Source of the DNA: an uncultured Flavobacteriaceae bacterium
Lineage (GTDB): Bacteria > Bacteroidota > Bacteroidia > Flavobacteriales > Flavobacteriaceae
Reading direction: 5' to 3'
Assembly: GCA_937944485.1 (NCBI GenBank)
Contig: CALDYU010000008.1
Location: 62,001 to 126,000 of the forward strand
Length of the DNA stretch: 64,000 nucleotides
In this document: positions 8,397-17,807 of the stretch, one piece after another
How the letters are laid out: each line of letters opens with the position of its first letter
Position numbering within the stretch: position 1 is the stretch's first letter
Notes under the pieces: generated by a model
Database searches by the model: none
Seen by the model: only the letters and a program-made list of their open reading frames with translations
What the model was told of the DNA's origin: nothing
Program-made: the position numbers and the translations under genes

Positions 8397-10115
8397 ATGA
8401 GTAAATTTTATTATAATGAAGAACAAGAGTCCTATGATGCGATTGTTGTAGGCACTGGCATAAGTGGTGGTTGGGCTGCCAAAGAGTTATGCGAAAATGG
8501 TTTGAAGACACTCGTTCTAGAACGCGGACGTATGGTTACCCATCGCGATGACTATAAAACTGCTAATATGGATCCGTGGGATTTTCCAAATGGAGGGCTA
8601 CCGACTCAGGAAATGATTGCGAAACAAGAAAAACAAAACAGAACGGGATATACGACCAAGGCCGCCAGTCACATGTGGTTTGTAAATGATTTAGAGCATC
8701 CGTATAATGAAACGAAACGCTTCGATTGGATGCGAGGTTATCATGTTGGAGGTCGTTCTTTACAATGGGGGCGTCATAGTTATAGATGGAGTGAACTTGA
8801 TTTTAAAGCCAATCTAAATGATGGTCATGGTGTTGATTGGCCTGTTCGATACAAAGACATTGCGCCGTGGTATGACAAGGTTGAATCATACATAGGTGTG
8901 ACTGGAGAAAAGCTTGGTCTTTCACAATTACCTGATGGTCAGTTTGAGCCAATGATGGAACTTAATTGTGTTGAACAACATGTTAGAGAAAAAGTTTCTG
9001 AGCACTTTGATGGTAGAGTTATTACAGCAGGCAGAGTGGCTCATATCAATAGTGACAAACAATTTGACGGAGATGGAAGATCACGTTGTAAATTTAGAAA
9101 CCGTTGCATTCGTGGATGTCCTTTCGGAGCCTATTTCAGTAGTTTATCTTCTACATTACCTGCGGCCGAGGCAACTGGTAATATGACGCTGCGTCCTGAT
9201 TCTATTGTTCATGAGGTAATTTATGATGCCGATACAAAGAAAGCTACTGGTGTAAAAGTAATTGATCGTGTCACTAAAGAAGCTTTTGAATTTAAGGCAA
9301 AAGTTATTTTCTTATGCGCATCAGCTGTTGCTTCAACATCTATTCTCATGCAATCAAAATCAGATCGTTTTCCAAACGGTATGGGCAACGATTCTGATCA
9401 ATTAGGCAGAAATATTATGGATCACCAATTAGGTGTTGGTGCTGCTGGCAAATTTGATGGTTTCGGAGACAAATATTTCAAAGGGAGAAAGCCTAATGGT
9501 ATTTATTTGCCTCGCTTCAGAAATTTAGGGGGGAAAACAAATAGATCAGATTATACCAGAGGCTTTGGTTATCAAGGTGGTGCTGGAAGAGGAAATTGGG
9601 AAGAAACTATTGCCGAATTATCACATGGTGCGGCTTTAAAGGAGGCCATACTTAAGCCTGGAGGATGGACTTTTGGAATGATGGGCTTCGGAGAAGTTTT
9701 ACCATATCAAGACAATAGATTCACGCTTGATTATGACAAACTAGATCAATGGGGTTTACCGACAGTAACTTTTGATGCTGAGTTTAAAGAGAATGAATGG
9801 AACATGCGTAAAGATATGATGGCATCGGCAGTCGAAATGTTGACCGCTGCAGGTCTTCGTGACGTCGAGCCTTATGACCGTGAAACAGCATTAGGCCTCG
9901 GTATTCATGAAATGGGTACAGCGCGAATGGGAAGAAATAGAAAGACCTCTGTACTCGATGGAAACAATGCACTACATGACGTACCAAACGTTTATGTTAC
10001 TGATGGTTCATTTATGACCTCTGCAAGTTGTGTAAACCCATCATTAACCTATATGGCATTTACCGCCAGAGCGGCTAATCACGCAGCTAAAGAACTTAAA
10101 AAAGGAAACATATAA
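8397..10115 (+). CDS. GMC family FAD-dependent oxidoreductase (paralogue 2), catalytic subunit
   Basis: 572 residues, clearly a paralogue of the protein at 1981: the FAD motif, RGYHVGGRSLQWGRHSYRW and C-terminal CVNPSLTYMAF segments are almost the same. Cysteines at 231, 237 and 241 repeat the C-x5-C-x3-C-P-F-G pattern of FAD glucose dehydrogenase alpha subunits, suggesting a 3Fe-4S cluster. Its stop overlaps the start of a subunit-3 gene by one base (TAATG), so the two are translationally coupled. The catalytic subunit has no signal peptide and is expected to be exported by hitch-hiking with the Tat-signal small subunit. The likely role is oxidation of sugars or glycosides to 3-keto forms in the periplasm. 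Confidence 0.9.
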   Translation: MSKFYYNEEQESYDAIVVGTGISGGWAAKELCENGLKTLVLERGRMVTHRDDYKTANMDPWDFPNGGLPTQEMIAKQEKQNRTGYTTKAASHMWFVNDLEHPYNETKRFDWMRGYHVGGRSLQWGRHSYRWSELDFKANLNDGHGVDWPVRYKDIAPWYDKVESYIGVTGEKLGLSQLPDGQFEPMMELNCVEQHVREKVSEHFDGRVITAGRVAHINSDKQFDGDGRSRCKFRNRCIRGCPFGAYFSSLSSTLPAAEATGNMTLRPDSIVHEVIYDADTKKATGVKVIDRVTKEAFEFKAKVIFLCASAVASTSILMQSKSDRFPNGMGNDSDQLGRNIMDHQLGVGAAGKFDGFGDKYFKGRKPNGIYLPRFRNLGGKTNRSDYTRGFGYQGGAGRGNWEETIAELSHGAALKEAILKPGGWTFGMMGFGEVLPYQDNRFTLDYDKLDQWGLPTVTFDAEFKENEWNMRKDMMASAVEMLTAAGLRDVEPYDRETALGLGIHEMGTARMGRNRKTSVLDGNNALHDVPNVYVTDGSFMTSASCVNPSLTYMAFTARAANHAAKELKKGNI

Positions 10116-10762
10116 TGGATAGAAGAAAAGCACTCAAAAATATGAGCCTAGCTATGGGTTATACCGTAGCGACGCCTACTCTAATTAGCATCATGCAGAG
10201 TTGCAAAGATGAGGTGGTATTGGAATGGGCTCCCGATTTTTTTACTAAAGATCAAGGGGTTGTTCTCACGAAGTTAATAGATATCATTTTACCCAAAACA
10301 GAAACGCCATCGGCGTCAGAAGTGCAGGTAAATCTGTTTATTGATCGTTTCATCAATGAGGTGGTTGAACCTCAAGAACAGGTTTTTATCAAAATGATTA
10401 CGGAGAATTTTATGACAAAAGCAGCGGCAGATGCCGGTAAGGAAAATGCTGCTGACCTTAGCCATGAAGAACTTGAAAAGACCCTAGCTACTTATTTAAA
10501 AGTATCTAAGGAAGATGAAATAAAAAACGAAGAAGCTTTAGAAGTTTATATGAATGCAATAATGGATGGAAAAGAAGCTAGCCTTGAAGAAAATATAGCC
10601 TGTACTACATTCGCTTCTCAACTGAGAGATATGACCATTATGGGCTATAGAACTTCAGAATATATAGGGGAAAATGTATTGGCTTATGACCCATTACCGG
10701 GGCAATATATCGCCTGTGGTGATTTACAAGAATTAAGTGAAGGAAAAGCTTGGTCGTTGTAA
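10115..10762 (+). CDS. Gluconate 2-dehydrogenase subunit 3 family protein (small Tat subunit)
   Basis: 215 residues. The N-terminus carries a Tat-like signal (MDRRKALKNMSLAMG) followed by IMQSC, which could be a lipobox. The body (ADFFTK-like region, KLIDIILPKTETPSASE, then a helical core) matches the gluconate 2-dehydrogenase subunit 3 family, the small subunit that exports and stabilises GMC dehydrogenases. It overlaps the GMC stop codon by one base. It is probably the translocation chaperone of the dehydrogenase complex and might also serve the orphan GMC at 1981. Confidence 0.88.
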   Translation: MDRRKALKNMSLAMGYTVATPTLISIMQSCKDEVVLEWAPDFFTKDQGVVLTKLIDIILPKTETPSASEVQVNLFIDRFINEVVEPQEQVFIKMITENFMTKAAADAGKENAADLSHEELEKTLATYLKVSKEDEIKNEEALEVYMNAIMDGKEASLEENIACTTFASQLRDMTIMGYRTSEYIGENVLAYDPLPGQYIACGDLQELSEGKAWSL

Positions 10763-10772
10763 CAAGTATCTT

Positions 10773-11693
10773 ATGAAAAGAAGAAGTTTTATACAAAAAA
10801 CTGCGCTGACCTCGGGTGCATTCGCTTTCAGTAGTTCCGCAACTTTTGCTGCAAAAAGCAAAATAAACGAGAAGCATAATTTCAATTTAAAATACGCACC
10901 GCATTTAGGTATGTTTAAACATCACGTCGGTGACAATCCTATTGATCAATTAAACTTTATGGCTGATCAAGGGTTCAGAGCTTTCGAAGATAATGGCATG
11001 GGAAACCGAGCCGTTGATGTTCAAAAAAGTATGGCCAAAGTCATGCAAGATCGAGGTATAGAAATGGGTGTTTTCGTGGCACATAAAATATATTGGAAAG
11101 AACCCAATCTGGCTTCAGGATCTATAGAAAAAAGAAACGAGTTTTTAGATGACATCAAACGGTCTGTTGAAATTGCAAAAAGAGTTAATGCCAAATGGAT
11201 GACTGTGGTGCCTGGTCATGTAGATTTAAAGCAATCTTTGGGGTTTCAAACCGCACATGTTATTGAATCATTGAAACAAGCTTCAGCCATTTTAGAACCT
11301 CACCATTTAACTATGGTATTAGAACCTTTAAACTTTAGAGATCATCCGGGTTTATTTTTAACTGGTTCACCTCAAGCATACGAAATATGCAAAGCGGTAG
11401 ATTCTCCTTCGTGTAAAATATTATTTGATATTTACCATCAACAGATTCAAGAAGGTAATCTAATACCGAACATGGAGGCCGCTTGGAATGAAATTGCTTA
11501 TATTCAAATTGGTGACAATCCGGGGCGAAAAGAACCTACCACTGGCGAAATAAATTACAAGAATGTATTTAAGTTCGTTCATCAAAAAGAATTTAAAGGT
11601 ATTTTAGGAATGGAACACGGAAATTCTAAACCAGATAAAGTAGGTGAGCGGATGGTTATTGACGCCTATAAGGAAGTGGACAATTTCTTATAA
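10773..11693 (+). CDS. Tat-exported hydroxypyruvate isomerase-like TIM barrel protein
   Basis: 306 residues from the ATG at 10773. The open frame begins at 10737, but the shorter start puts a Tat motif (KRRSFIQKTALTSGAFAF) at the very N-terminus and follows the previous stop by 10 bases. The mature part is a xylose-isomerase-like barrel similar to hydroxypyruvate isomerases, with metal-site segments MVLEPLN, LFDIYHQQ, IQIGDNPGR and GMEHGNS. It is the third gene of the GMC/subunit-3 operon, so it probably acts in the periplasm on the keto-sugar made by the dehydrogenase. Its substrate is inferred only from context. Confidence 0.86.
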   Translation: MKRRSFIQKTALTSGAFAFSSSATFAAKSKINEKHNFNLKYAPHLGMFKHHVGDNPIDQLNFMADQGFRAFEDNGMGNRAVDVQKSMAKVMQDRGIEMGVFVAHKIYWKEPNLASGSIEKRNEFLDDIKRSVEIAKRVNAKWMTVVPGHVDLKQSLGFQTAHVIESLKQASAILEPHHLTMVLEPLNFRDHPGLFLTGSPQAYEICKAVDSPSCKILFDIYHQQIQEGNLIPNMEAAWNEIAYIQIGDNPGRKEPTTGEINYKNVFKFVHQKEFKGILGMEHGNSKPDKVGERMVIDAYKEVDNFL

Positions 11694-11713
11694 TTGTTTA
11701 CTAGCATTATCTG

Positions 11714-11736
11714 CACAAAACCATTTGTGATTTTAT
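11714..11736 (+). terminator. Weak hairpin after the GMC operon
   Basis: CACAAA and TTTGTG form a 6-base stem (11714-11719 with 11724-11729, loop of 4) followed by ATTTTAT. It sits 20 bases past the last stop codon of the operon. The stem is short and AT-rich, so this is only a plausible terminator. Confidence 0.4.
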
Positions 11737-11881
11737 AAAAAACCCTCGATTAATTACACTTAATCATGTATTTCATCTGATTATTTTCAAGGAAGAAGCG
11801 GTTCGTCGAAAATTTAATCGCTTTTCGATATACTACACAATAGGTATATAAGATAAGACCATCGTTCTCCGTTCTTAATAC

Positions 11882-12064
11882 ATGAATATTACCCCATATT
11901 TTTATACCATTATTGTCTATTTTCTTTTAATGTTGATTGCAAAGGTTGGATATACCCTTTATACTAGTGAACGGAAAATTGGCCTAAAGCTCAAAGGATT
12001 CAAATTCAATCGGAGTTTAGATATTTATCAGTTGAAACAAAGTATAATGAGCTACTTTTTCTAA
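11882..12064 (+). CDS. Possible small membrane protein, 60 residues
   Basis: The ATG at 11882 opens 60 codons. The first 27 residues are strongly hydrophobic (TIIVYFLLMLIAKVGYTLY), followed by a basic tail (KIGLKLKGFKFNR). This is the layout of a single-pass small membrane protein, but AT-rich non-coding DNA can produce such frames by chance. I recognise no family. It lies in the long gap between the GMC operon and nrdA. Confidence 0.25.
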   Translation: MNITPYFYTIIVYFLLMLIAKVGYTLYTSERKIGLKLKGFKFNRSLDIYQLKQSIMSYFF

Positions 12065-12096
12065 AATTAGCTCGATTTTAAAGATAAAAAACTCAG

Positions 12097-12195
12097 TTTT
12101 TGTAATCCAAAACCCTAAATGTTGGTAACTTATCAGCAAATTTTTGCGTTTTAACGATATTTTATGCAATAAATTTGTAATTTTTGTAATCCAAA
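12097..12195 (+). repeat. Pair of 15-base direct repeats, 84 bases apart
   Basis: TTTTTGTAATCCAAA occurs at 12097-12111 and again at 12181-12195. Both copies are in non-coding DNA upstream of a 27-codon frame with its own terminator. They could be binding sites or two copies of a promoter part (each begins with TTTTTG), though no good TAnnTTTG box sits at the right distance. Confidence 0.5.
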
Positions 12196-12234
12196 TACGT
12201 TCTAATTACGTATATCTTTCAAATTATTGGGGCA

Positions 12235-12318
12235 ATGGACAAATATTTTATCATTCTATTCATTTATATTATAGCGTATTGTTGTGCAGTTGTTATGAAA
12301 CCTTACCTTGAAAAATAA
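12235..12318 (+). CDS. Possible 27-residue hydrophobic peptide
   Basis: The ATG at 12235 opens 27 codons ending at 12318. The peptide is a single predicted membrane helix (KYFIILFIYIIAYCCAVVM) with charged ends (MDK, KPYLEK). An 8-base imperfect hairpin overlaps its end and a clear terminator follows 33 bases later, so a short transcript probably ends here. It could be a small membrane protein or chance coding within a small RNA. No family is recognised. Confidence 0.35.
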   Translation: MDKYFIILFIYIIAYCCAVVMKPYLEK

Positions 12319-12350
12319 GGTTTTCACTGTTTAAATCATTTATGCACTTC

Positions 12351-12378
12351 CATCCTATTTATTAGGATGTTTTTTTTG
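12351..12378 (+). terminator. Intrinsic terminator
   Basis: CATCCTA pairs with TAGGATG (12351-12357 with 12363-12369, loop of 5) and is followed by eight T at 12370-12377. This is a good plus-strand terminator with no annotated large gene upstream within 600 bases, so it supports a short transcript in 11880-12350. Confidence 0.75.
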
Positions 12379-12456
12379 CTCTTATTCGAAAATTTATTCT
12401 GGCTTTCAGCTAGTATAAAAGAGACTACTTTTTCAAATTAGATTATGTGCGTTTCT

Positions 12457-12502
12457 AAAAAGAAAAAAGCCCTAGAAAACTAAAAAGTTTGTCTAGAGCT
12501 TT
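12457..12502 (-). terminator. Intrinsic terminator of nrdA
   Basis: On the minus strand AAAGCTCTAGA pairs with TCTAGGGCTTT (an 11-base stem with one G-T pair, arms at 12492-12502 and 12466-12476) and is followed by a T-rich tract (A-run 12457-12468). It lies 23 bases after the nrdA stop codon. Confidence 0.75.
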
Positions 12503-12525
12503 AAAAAGTAAAGGATATTATCGTT

Positions 12526-15018
12526 CTATGAACCGCACATCAAACAATCATCATCTGCTTGACCTTCTTTAGCACGAGCGATCATTTCCTTCATTTCTTC
12601 TGGCGACATGGGTTGAATATCAATTTCTGTTTGGGTTTCAGCAACCGGCGTTGTTTGCACTTGTATTGCACTAGCTGCTTCAACAGTTGGAACTTTAGCT
12701 GCAGCAACTTCAGCTTCAGCAGCTACACTAGTCGGCACTTCCTTCTTTTTGGTATTATCTAATGTAAACTTAATAGCATCAACAGCCGCTTTGGTTCTTA
12801 AATAGTACATTCCTGTTTTCAAACCACTCTTCCATGCATAAAAATGCATAGACGTCAACTTAGAGTAGTTCGCATTCTCCATAAAAAGGTTTAGTGACTG
12901 GCTTTGATCTATAAAGTATCCTCTATGCCTAGACATGTCAATAATATCTTTCATACTTAATTCCCATACCGTCTTATATAACTCTCTTATATCAGCTGGT
13001 ATCGTCTCAATATGCTGAATCGATCCATTGGCTCTCATAAGCTCTTGTTTCATATTTTCATTCCACAAGCCTAAGCCTACCAAATCTTCTAATAAATGTT
13101 TATTTACCACGATAAATTCTCCTGATAATACGCGTCTTGTATAAATATTAGAAGTATACGGTTCAAAACACTCATTGTTTCCTAATATTTGCGATGTAGA
13201 AGCCGTTGGCATAGGCGCTACTAATAATGAGTTACGTACGCCATTTTCCTTAACTTCTTTACGTAGTTTTCCCCAATCCCATCTTCCAGATAATTCTTCA
13301 TCCTTGATATTCCATAGATTGTGTTGAAATTGTCCTTCTGAAATAGGTGAACCTTCATAAGACGAATATGGGCCTTCTTCTTTAGCCGCCTCCATTGAAG
13401 CAGTAACAGCAGCATAATATAAGGTTTCAAAAATCTCTTGATTCAATTTTTTCGCCTCATCACTCGTGAATGGTAAACGTAGCATAATAAAAGCATCTGC
13501 TAAACCTTGCACGCCAAGACCTATAGGTCTATGACGCATATTCGAGTTCTTAGCTTCAACGACCGGATAGTAATTTCTATCAATTACTTTATTCAAGTTC
13601 TTTGTTACTCGTTTAGTAACCTTGAACAATTCTTTGTGGTCAAATTCACCATTTTTAATAAACATTGGTAAGGCAATAGACGCCAGATTACATACTGCAA
13701 TTTCATCAGGAGATGTATACTCCATAATTTCAGTACATAAATTCGAAGAACGTATAGTGCCTAAATTCTTTTGATTACTCTTACGATTCGCAGCATCTTT
13801 ATACAGCATGTATGGTGTACCTGTTTCTATCTGAGATTCTAAAATCTTTTCCCATAGTTCGCGAGCTTTGACAGTTTTACGGCCTTTCCCTTCAGCTTCA
13901 TACTTCAAATACAATTTTTCAAATTCCTCACTATGATTCGTAAAAAGCCCTGGGCATTCGTTGGGGCACATTAAGGTCCATTCTTCATTGGCCTCTACAC
14001 GCTTCATGAATAAATCAGAGATCCACATGGCATAGAACAAATCACGCGCACGCATTTCTTCTTTACCATGATTCTTTTTTAAATCTAAAAATTCATAAAT
14101 ATCGGCATGCCATGGCTCCATATATATTGCAAAGCTTCCTTTACGCTTTCCACCACCTTGATCAACATATCTTGCAGTGTCATTAAACACTCGAAGCATG
14201 GGTACAATACCGTTTGATGTTCCGTTTGTTCCAGATATATAAGAACCTGTTGCCCGTATATTATGAATAGATAAACCTATTCCTCCAGCAGATTGAGAAA
14301 TCTTTGCCGTGCTCTTTAATGTGTCATAAATTCCGTCAATACTATCATCTTTCATTGCTAATAAAAAACAAGACGACATCTGAGGTTTCGGAGTTCCTGA
14401 ATTGAAAAGTGTCGGAGTAGCATGTGTAAAATACTTTTTAGACATCAACTCATAGGTCTCTATAGCGGCATCTAAATCATTTAAATGTATACCAATAGAA
14501 ACTCGCATTAACATGTGTTGCGGGCGTTCTGCTATTTTACCGTTTAATTTTAAAAGGTAAGAACGCTCTAAAGTTTTAAAACCGAAATAATCGTAGCCAA
14601 AATCACGGTTATAAATAATAGTAGAATCTAATTTTTCTGCATTTTCTTTTATAACATTAAATACTTCATCTGAAAGCAAGGGTGCCTTTTTACCTGTTCT
14701 TGGATTTACGTATAAGTATAAATCTTCCATCGTTTCTGAGAACGATTTTTTGGTATTCTTATGTAAATTCGATACGGAAATTCGCGCAGCTAATTTAGCA
14801 TAATCAGGATGCGTTGTAGTCATTGTAGCCGCAATTTCTGCTGCTAGATTATCTAATTCAGAGGTGGTAACACCATCATAAAGACCTTCAATAACGCGCA
14901 TTGCGACTTTTAGGGGATCTACAAGCCCGTTAAGGCCGTAGCATAATTTTCGAACTCGAGCTGTAATTTTATCAAACATAATCAGCTCTTTTTTTCCGTC
15001 TCTTTTTACTACATACAT
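12526..15018 (-). CDS. nrdA: Ribonucleoside-diphosphate reductase, alpha (large) subunit, class I
   Basis: 830 residues; reduces ribonucleotides to deoxyribonucleotides for DNA synthesis, with the beta subunit encoded just upstream. An ATP-cone allosteric domain occupies about residues 1-90 ([11 protein letters not shown] to NLHKNT). The catalytic barrel follows, with the redox cysteine in MSSCFLL, the NLCTEI segment bearing the radical cysteine and glutamate, and the conserved [15 protein letters not shown]. The C-terminal swinging pair is C825-x-x-C828. Between barrel and tail is an Ala/Val/Thr-rich linker of about 60 residues, longer than usual, which should act as a flexible arm. The gene follows nrdB by 158 bases. 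Confidence 0.97.
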   Translation of the reverse strand: MYVVKRDGKKELIMFDKITARVRKLCYGLNGLVDPLKVAMRVIEGLYDGVTTSELDNLAAEIAATMTTTHPDYAKLAARISVSNLHKNTKKSFSETMEDLYLYVNPRTGKKAPLLSDEVFNVIKENAEKLDSTIIYNRDFGYDYFGFKTLERSYLLKLNGKIAERPQHMLMRVSIGIHLNDLDAAIETYELMSKKYFTHATPTLFNSGTPKPQMSSCFLLAMKDDSIDGIYDTLKSTAKISQSAGGIGLSIHNIRATGSYISGTNGTSNGIVPMLRVFNDTARYVDQGGGKRKGSFAIYMEPWHADIYEFLDLKKNHGKEEMRARDLFYAMWISDLFMKRVEANEEWTLMCPNECPGLFTNHSEEFEKLYLKYEAEGKGRKTVKARELWEKILESQIETGTPYMLYKDAANRKSNQKNLGTIRSSNLCTEIMEYTSPDEIAVCNLASIALPMFIKNGEFDHKELFKVTKRVTKNLNKVIDRNYYPVVEAKNSNMRHRPIGLGVQGLADAFIMLRLPFTSDEAKKLNQEIFETLYYAAVTASMEAAKEEGPYSSYEGSPISEGQFQHNLWNIKDEELSGRWDWGKLRKEVKENGVRNSLLVAPMPTASTSQILGNNECFEPYTSNIYTRRVLSGEFIVVNKHLLEDLVGLGLWNENMKQELMRANGSIQHIETIPADIRELYKTVWELSMKDIIDMSRHRGYFIDQSQSLNLFMENANYSKLTSMHFYAWKSGLKTGMYYLRTKAAVDAIKFTLDNTKKKEVPTSVAAEAEVAAAKVPTVEAASAIQVQTTPVAETQTEIDIQPMSPEEMKEMIARAKEGQADDDCLMCGS

Positions 15019-15176
15019 GTGGCTACTGTTGTTTTTTCGTGGTTCGTTGTTAATTAAATAAAAAGGTTATTCTACTTTCAAAAGTTTTTGAATAACCGAG
15101 AATCAAAATAGATCGTCATTAAAAATTAGAGGCGCAGAAATGAGATGATGTCAGTATTCTGAGTACTTAAAACTAA

Positions 15177-16157
15177 TTAAAAATCAGCGTCAAAACTAAT
15201 TTTCTGAGCGTCTTCATCTTTATTCATTACACCCGCTTTCTGATACTCAGCCACTCTCTTCTCAAAGAAGTTTGTTTTTCCTTGCAAGGAAATCATATCC
15301 ATAAAGTCAAACGGATTTGTGGCATTATATACCTTATCACATTCTAATTCAACTAAAAGTCGATCTGTAACAAATTCTAAATATTGCGTCATCAATTTTG
15401 AATTCATACCTATCAAACTGGCTGGTAATGATTCTGTAATAAATTCGCGCTCAATATCAAGTGCATTTGTTAGTATCTGGGTAATACGTTCTTTCGGAAC
15501 TTTATTAATAAGATGTTTATTATGTAAATGCACCGCATAATCACAGTGCATACCTTCATCTCGAGATATCAATTCATTTGAAAATGTAAGACCCGGCATT
15601 AATCCTCTTTTCTTTAACCAGAAAATAGAGCAAAACGCTCCTGAAAAGAAAATACCTTCAACGGCAGCAAAAGCAATTAAACGTTCGGCAAAACTTGGAG
15701 AATCTATCCAATTTAAGGCCCAATCGGCTTTTTTCTTAATTGCCGGAAAGTTTTCAATAGCTTTAAAAAGAATATTCTTTTCCTTTTCATCTTTCACATA
15801 AGTATCAATTAAAAGCGAATAGGTTTCAGAATGAATATTTTCCATCATGATCTGAAAACCATAGAAAAACTTAGCTTCGGCATATTGTACTTCACTCACA
15901 AAATTTTCAGCAAGATTCTCGTTTACAATACCATCAGATGCCGCAAAAAACGCCAAAATATGCTTGATGAAATATCGCTCATCATCATTCAATTTATTAT
16001 TCCAATCATTGATATCTTCACTAAGATCTATTTCTTCAGCGGTCCAAAAACATGCCTCACATTTCTTATACCACTCCCATAAATCATTGTGTTTAATAGG
16101 GAAAATTACAAATCGATCTTCATTTTCCTCCAAGATAGGTTCTACGGCAGTGGACAT
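15177..16157 (-). CDS. nrdB: Ribonucleoside-diphosphate reductase, beta (small) subunit, class I
   Basis: 326 residues, ferritin-like radical-generating subunit. Metal ligands fit the Escherichia coli pattern: D44, then E106, H109 and a tyrosine at 113 in MENIHSETY, so the radical tyrosine is retained. The second helix pair has [12 protein letters not shown] and [16 protein letters not shown]. It precedes nrdA on the same strand. The 771-base upstream gap has no clear Bacteroidetes promoter close to the start; a palindrome at 16383-16417 is the most obvious candidate regulatory structure. Confidence 0.97.
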   Translation of the reverse strand: MSTAVEPILEENEDRFVIFPIKHNDLWEWYKKCEACFWTAEEIDLSEDINDWNNKLNDDERYFIKHILAFFAASDGIVNENLAENFVSEVQYAEAKFFYGFQIMMENIHSETYSLLIDTYVKDEKEKNILFKAIENFPAIKKKADWALNWIDSPSFAERLIAFAAVEGIFFSGAFCSIFWLKKRGLMPGLTFSNELISRDEGMHCDYAVHLHNKHLINKVPKERITQILTNALDIEREFITESLPASLIGMNSKLMTQYLEFVTDRLLVELECDKVYNATNPFDFMDMISLQGKTNFFEKRVAEYQKAGVMNKDEDAQKISFDADF

Positions 16158-16928
16158 AGTTTATAAATTTAAAGTGTTAGTGTAATGCGCTGAAAATACC
16201 CCTGTGATGGGCTTACAAAGATGGAGAAATAAGAGGGATTAAAAATGCGTGTTAGAAAGATTCCATCACAAAGTTTTTAACATCGTTTGTTGAAATCTAG
16301 TCTCGTTACTGATGAACATTGCGCTTAGCGAAATTTGATATTTTTGCCTAAAAATTGTAGAAGGTTAAACGTTAAAAAAAATACCAAAAAGTATGATTAT
16401 AAAATATACTTTTTGGTTTGAGTGAAAATCGATTTGTTTTTACAGCAGGTTCTATTAGAAGACACTTTAAAAACACTTATGATACCGCCAACCCGTACGA
16501 TTCTTCTAATGCATCAAAATCAGAAGTTATCACAATTTAACTTGATTTAGGTAGTTCCCCCGAAACCTAGAATCAAATGTATCACCATAAACAATGTTGG
16601 TTAGGCGATTGCAACAACTAACATCAGATCGGACCTGTTACAAGAACAGCAACGCGTTCTTATTTATAACGCGCTCCTTAAAATCGTACCTAATGGATTG
16701 ACAGTTTCATAAAAATCTTAAATGTTATTTTCTATATTACCCAATTTCGAGCAAATAAACGACAATTTCTTGCCAGCCCTGTTGTTTTATATTTATTCAA
16801 AAACTTAAAGCAAAATTAAAAATACACTTTTTAACGTAATTCCCTTACATATTCTCCATAAAATTATCACGTAAAAATTAAGTTAATACGTGATATTCCT
16901 ATTTTATTTTCTAACACCTATACCTGTC
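16158..16928. other. Long intergenic region upstream of nrdB
   Basis: 771 bases without a convincing gene. It contains a perfect 12-base inverted repeat at 16383-16417. A plus-strand TATTTTTG box lies at 16339-16346, with ATTG 17 bases before it (16318-16321), and no gene follows. A protein-like but stop-interrupted plus-strand frame runs from 16403 to about 16690. It may hold the nrd promoter, a small RNA or the remains of a lost gene. Confidence 0.5.
16383..16417. repeat. Perfect 12-base inverted repeat
   Basis: ACCAAAAAGTAT (16383-16394) and ATACTTTTTGGT (16406-16417) are separated by 11 AT-rich bases. An A-run just left of it would make this a minus-strand terminator hairpin, but the nearest minus-strand gene ends over 500 bases away. 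It could also be an operator. Confidence 0.6.
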
Positions 16929-17471
16929 TTATTTTGTAACTGAAAAATTTCCCTTTAAATGAACTTGTTTGCCCTCAGCACTATTAAATCTAACATTAAG
17001 ATAACCCCCTAATTTATGACTCGTTAAAGAGTCAATTTTTATATACCCCCTTCTTGCAAATAATGGAAACTCTCCTAGTTTATCAATATTGGCATATGCA
17101 AAAACACCATTGAAAGAATTTATAAAACTATCAGGATTTCTAGCAATGAAATACGTTCCTTTCGTTATTCCTGTTTTTAAATTTTCTTTTGAAACCAAAA
17201 ACCGAATCGAATGGTTGACCCCTTGTTCAGTGCTACTAATTAGATTCAACGTAAGCGTTGAAATTAAACTGCCATTAACGGTTTCAATTAATGAGGCTTC
17301 AAAAGTTGCAATTCCGCATAGATCATTTTCGACATTGCCCGTAGCCTGTAATACATATTCATTCTTGTAAGTAAGCACTTCTTTATTATATGAGACACCA
17401 GATACCAAAAAAAACGGTAAAATTAAAATGAAAACAAATTTTGAAAGTCGAATGAAAATATGAGGCATCAT
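16929..17471 (-). CDS. Secreted protein of unknown function
   Basis: 180 residues from the ATG at 17471 (another ATG lies at 17468). A signal peptide is visible: basic start (MMPHIFIRLSK), hydrophobic core FVFILILPFFLV, then a small-residue region. The mature part is rich in beta-type segments (IATFEASLIE, LISTLTLNLIS, GYIKIDSL, KGNFSV) and has one cysteine. I do not recognise the family; a small periplasmic beta-sandwich is a reasonable guess. It is monocistronic, with long gaps on both sides. Confidence 0.65.
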   Translation of the reverse strand: MMPHIFIRLSKFVFILILPFFLVSGVSYNKEVLTYKNEYVLQATGNVENDLCGIATFEASLIETVNGSLISTLTLNLISSTEQGVNHSIRFLVSKENLKTGITKGTYFIARNPDSFINSFNGVFAYANIDKLGEFPLFARRGYIKIDSLTSHKLGGYLNVRFNSAEGKQVHLKGNFSVTK

Positions 17472-17807
17472 CAAATTGTTTTAATAAGTATTAATAACAC
17501 TAATAGTCTCGTACCTAAAGCGAATTACTTTGACAGGCATCACAAAATACTAGCTTCATAATTCACGGCTACTATTCATTGTACAAATGGTGGAATTTAA
17601 TGTATGGACTGCAGCAAAACGATGTGCAAATTGTCGCCAGAACAATCAAATTAATTGTTTTGTAAGAATATTCTTGTGTTAAAATTAACATCTATACCAC
17701 TTTTTCAAGCCAAACATACTTGAATTACCCCCATTAATACATCTTTTTTTGAAACTTGAAACAAGCATCCTATTTTTGATTAACTTTCTAAAATAGAAAT
17801 CCAATAA
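17472..17807. other. Divergent intergenic region
   Basis: About 336 bases between the secreted protein and the LytTR regulator. The right half holds the operon promoter at 17748-17778. AT-rich dyads such as CAATCAAATTAATTGTTTTG near 17645 lie further upstream. No gene is seen. Confidence 0.5.
17748..17778 (+). promoter_or_regulatory. Bacteroidetes-type promoter of the LytTR/kinase operon
   Basis: TTTG at 17748-17751, 19 bases, then TATTTTTG at 17771-17778 match the TTTG / TAnnTTTG consensus exactly. Transcription would begin near 17784, about 24 bases before the ATG at 17808. Confidence 0.75.

Noticed and set aside
16318-16346. Plus-strand promoter ATTG - 17 bases - TATTTTTG
   Set aside because: It fits the consensus loosely, but no gene or terminator follows on the plus strand, so it was kept only as part of the intergenic description.
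17595-17664. 21-codon frame upstream of the LytTR gene
   Set aside because: It is too short, with no hydrophobic or charged pattern and no start context.
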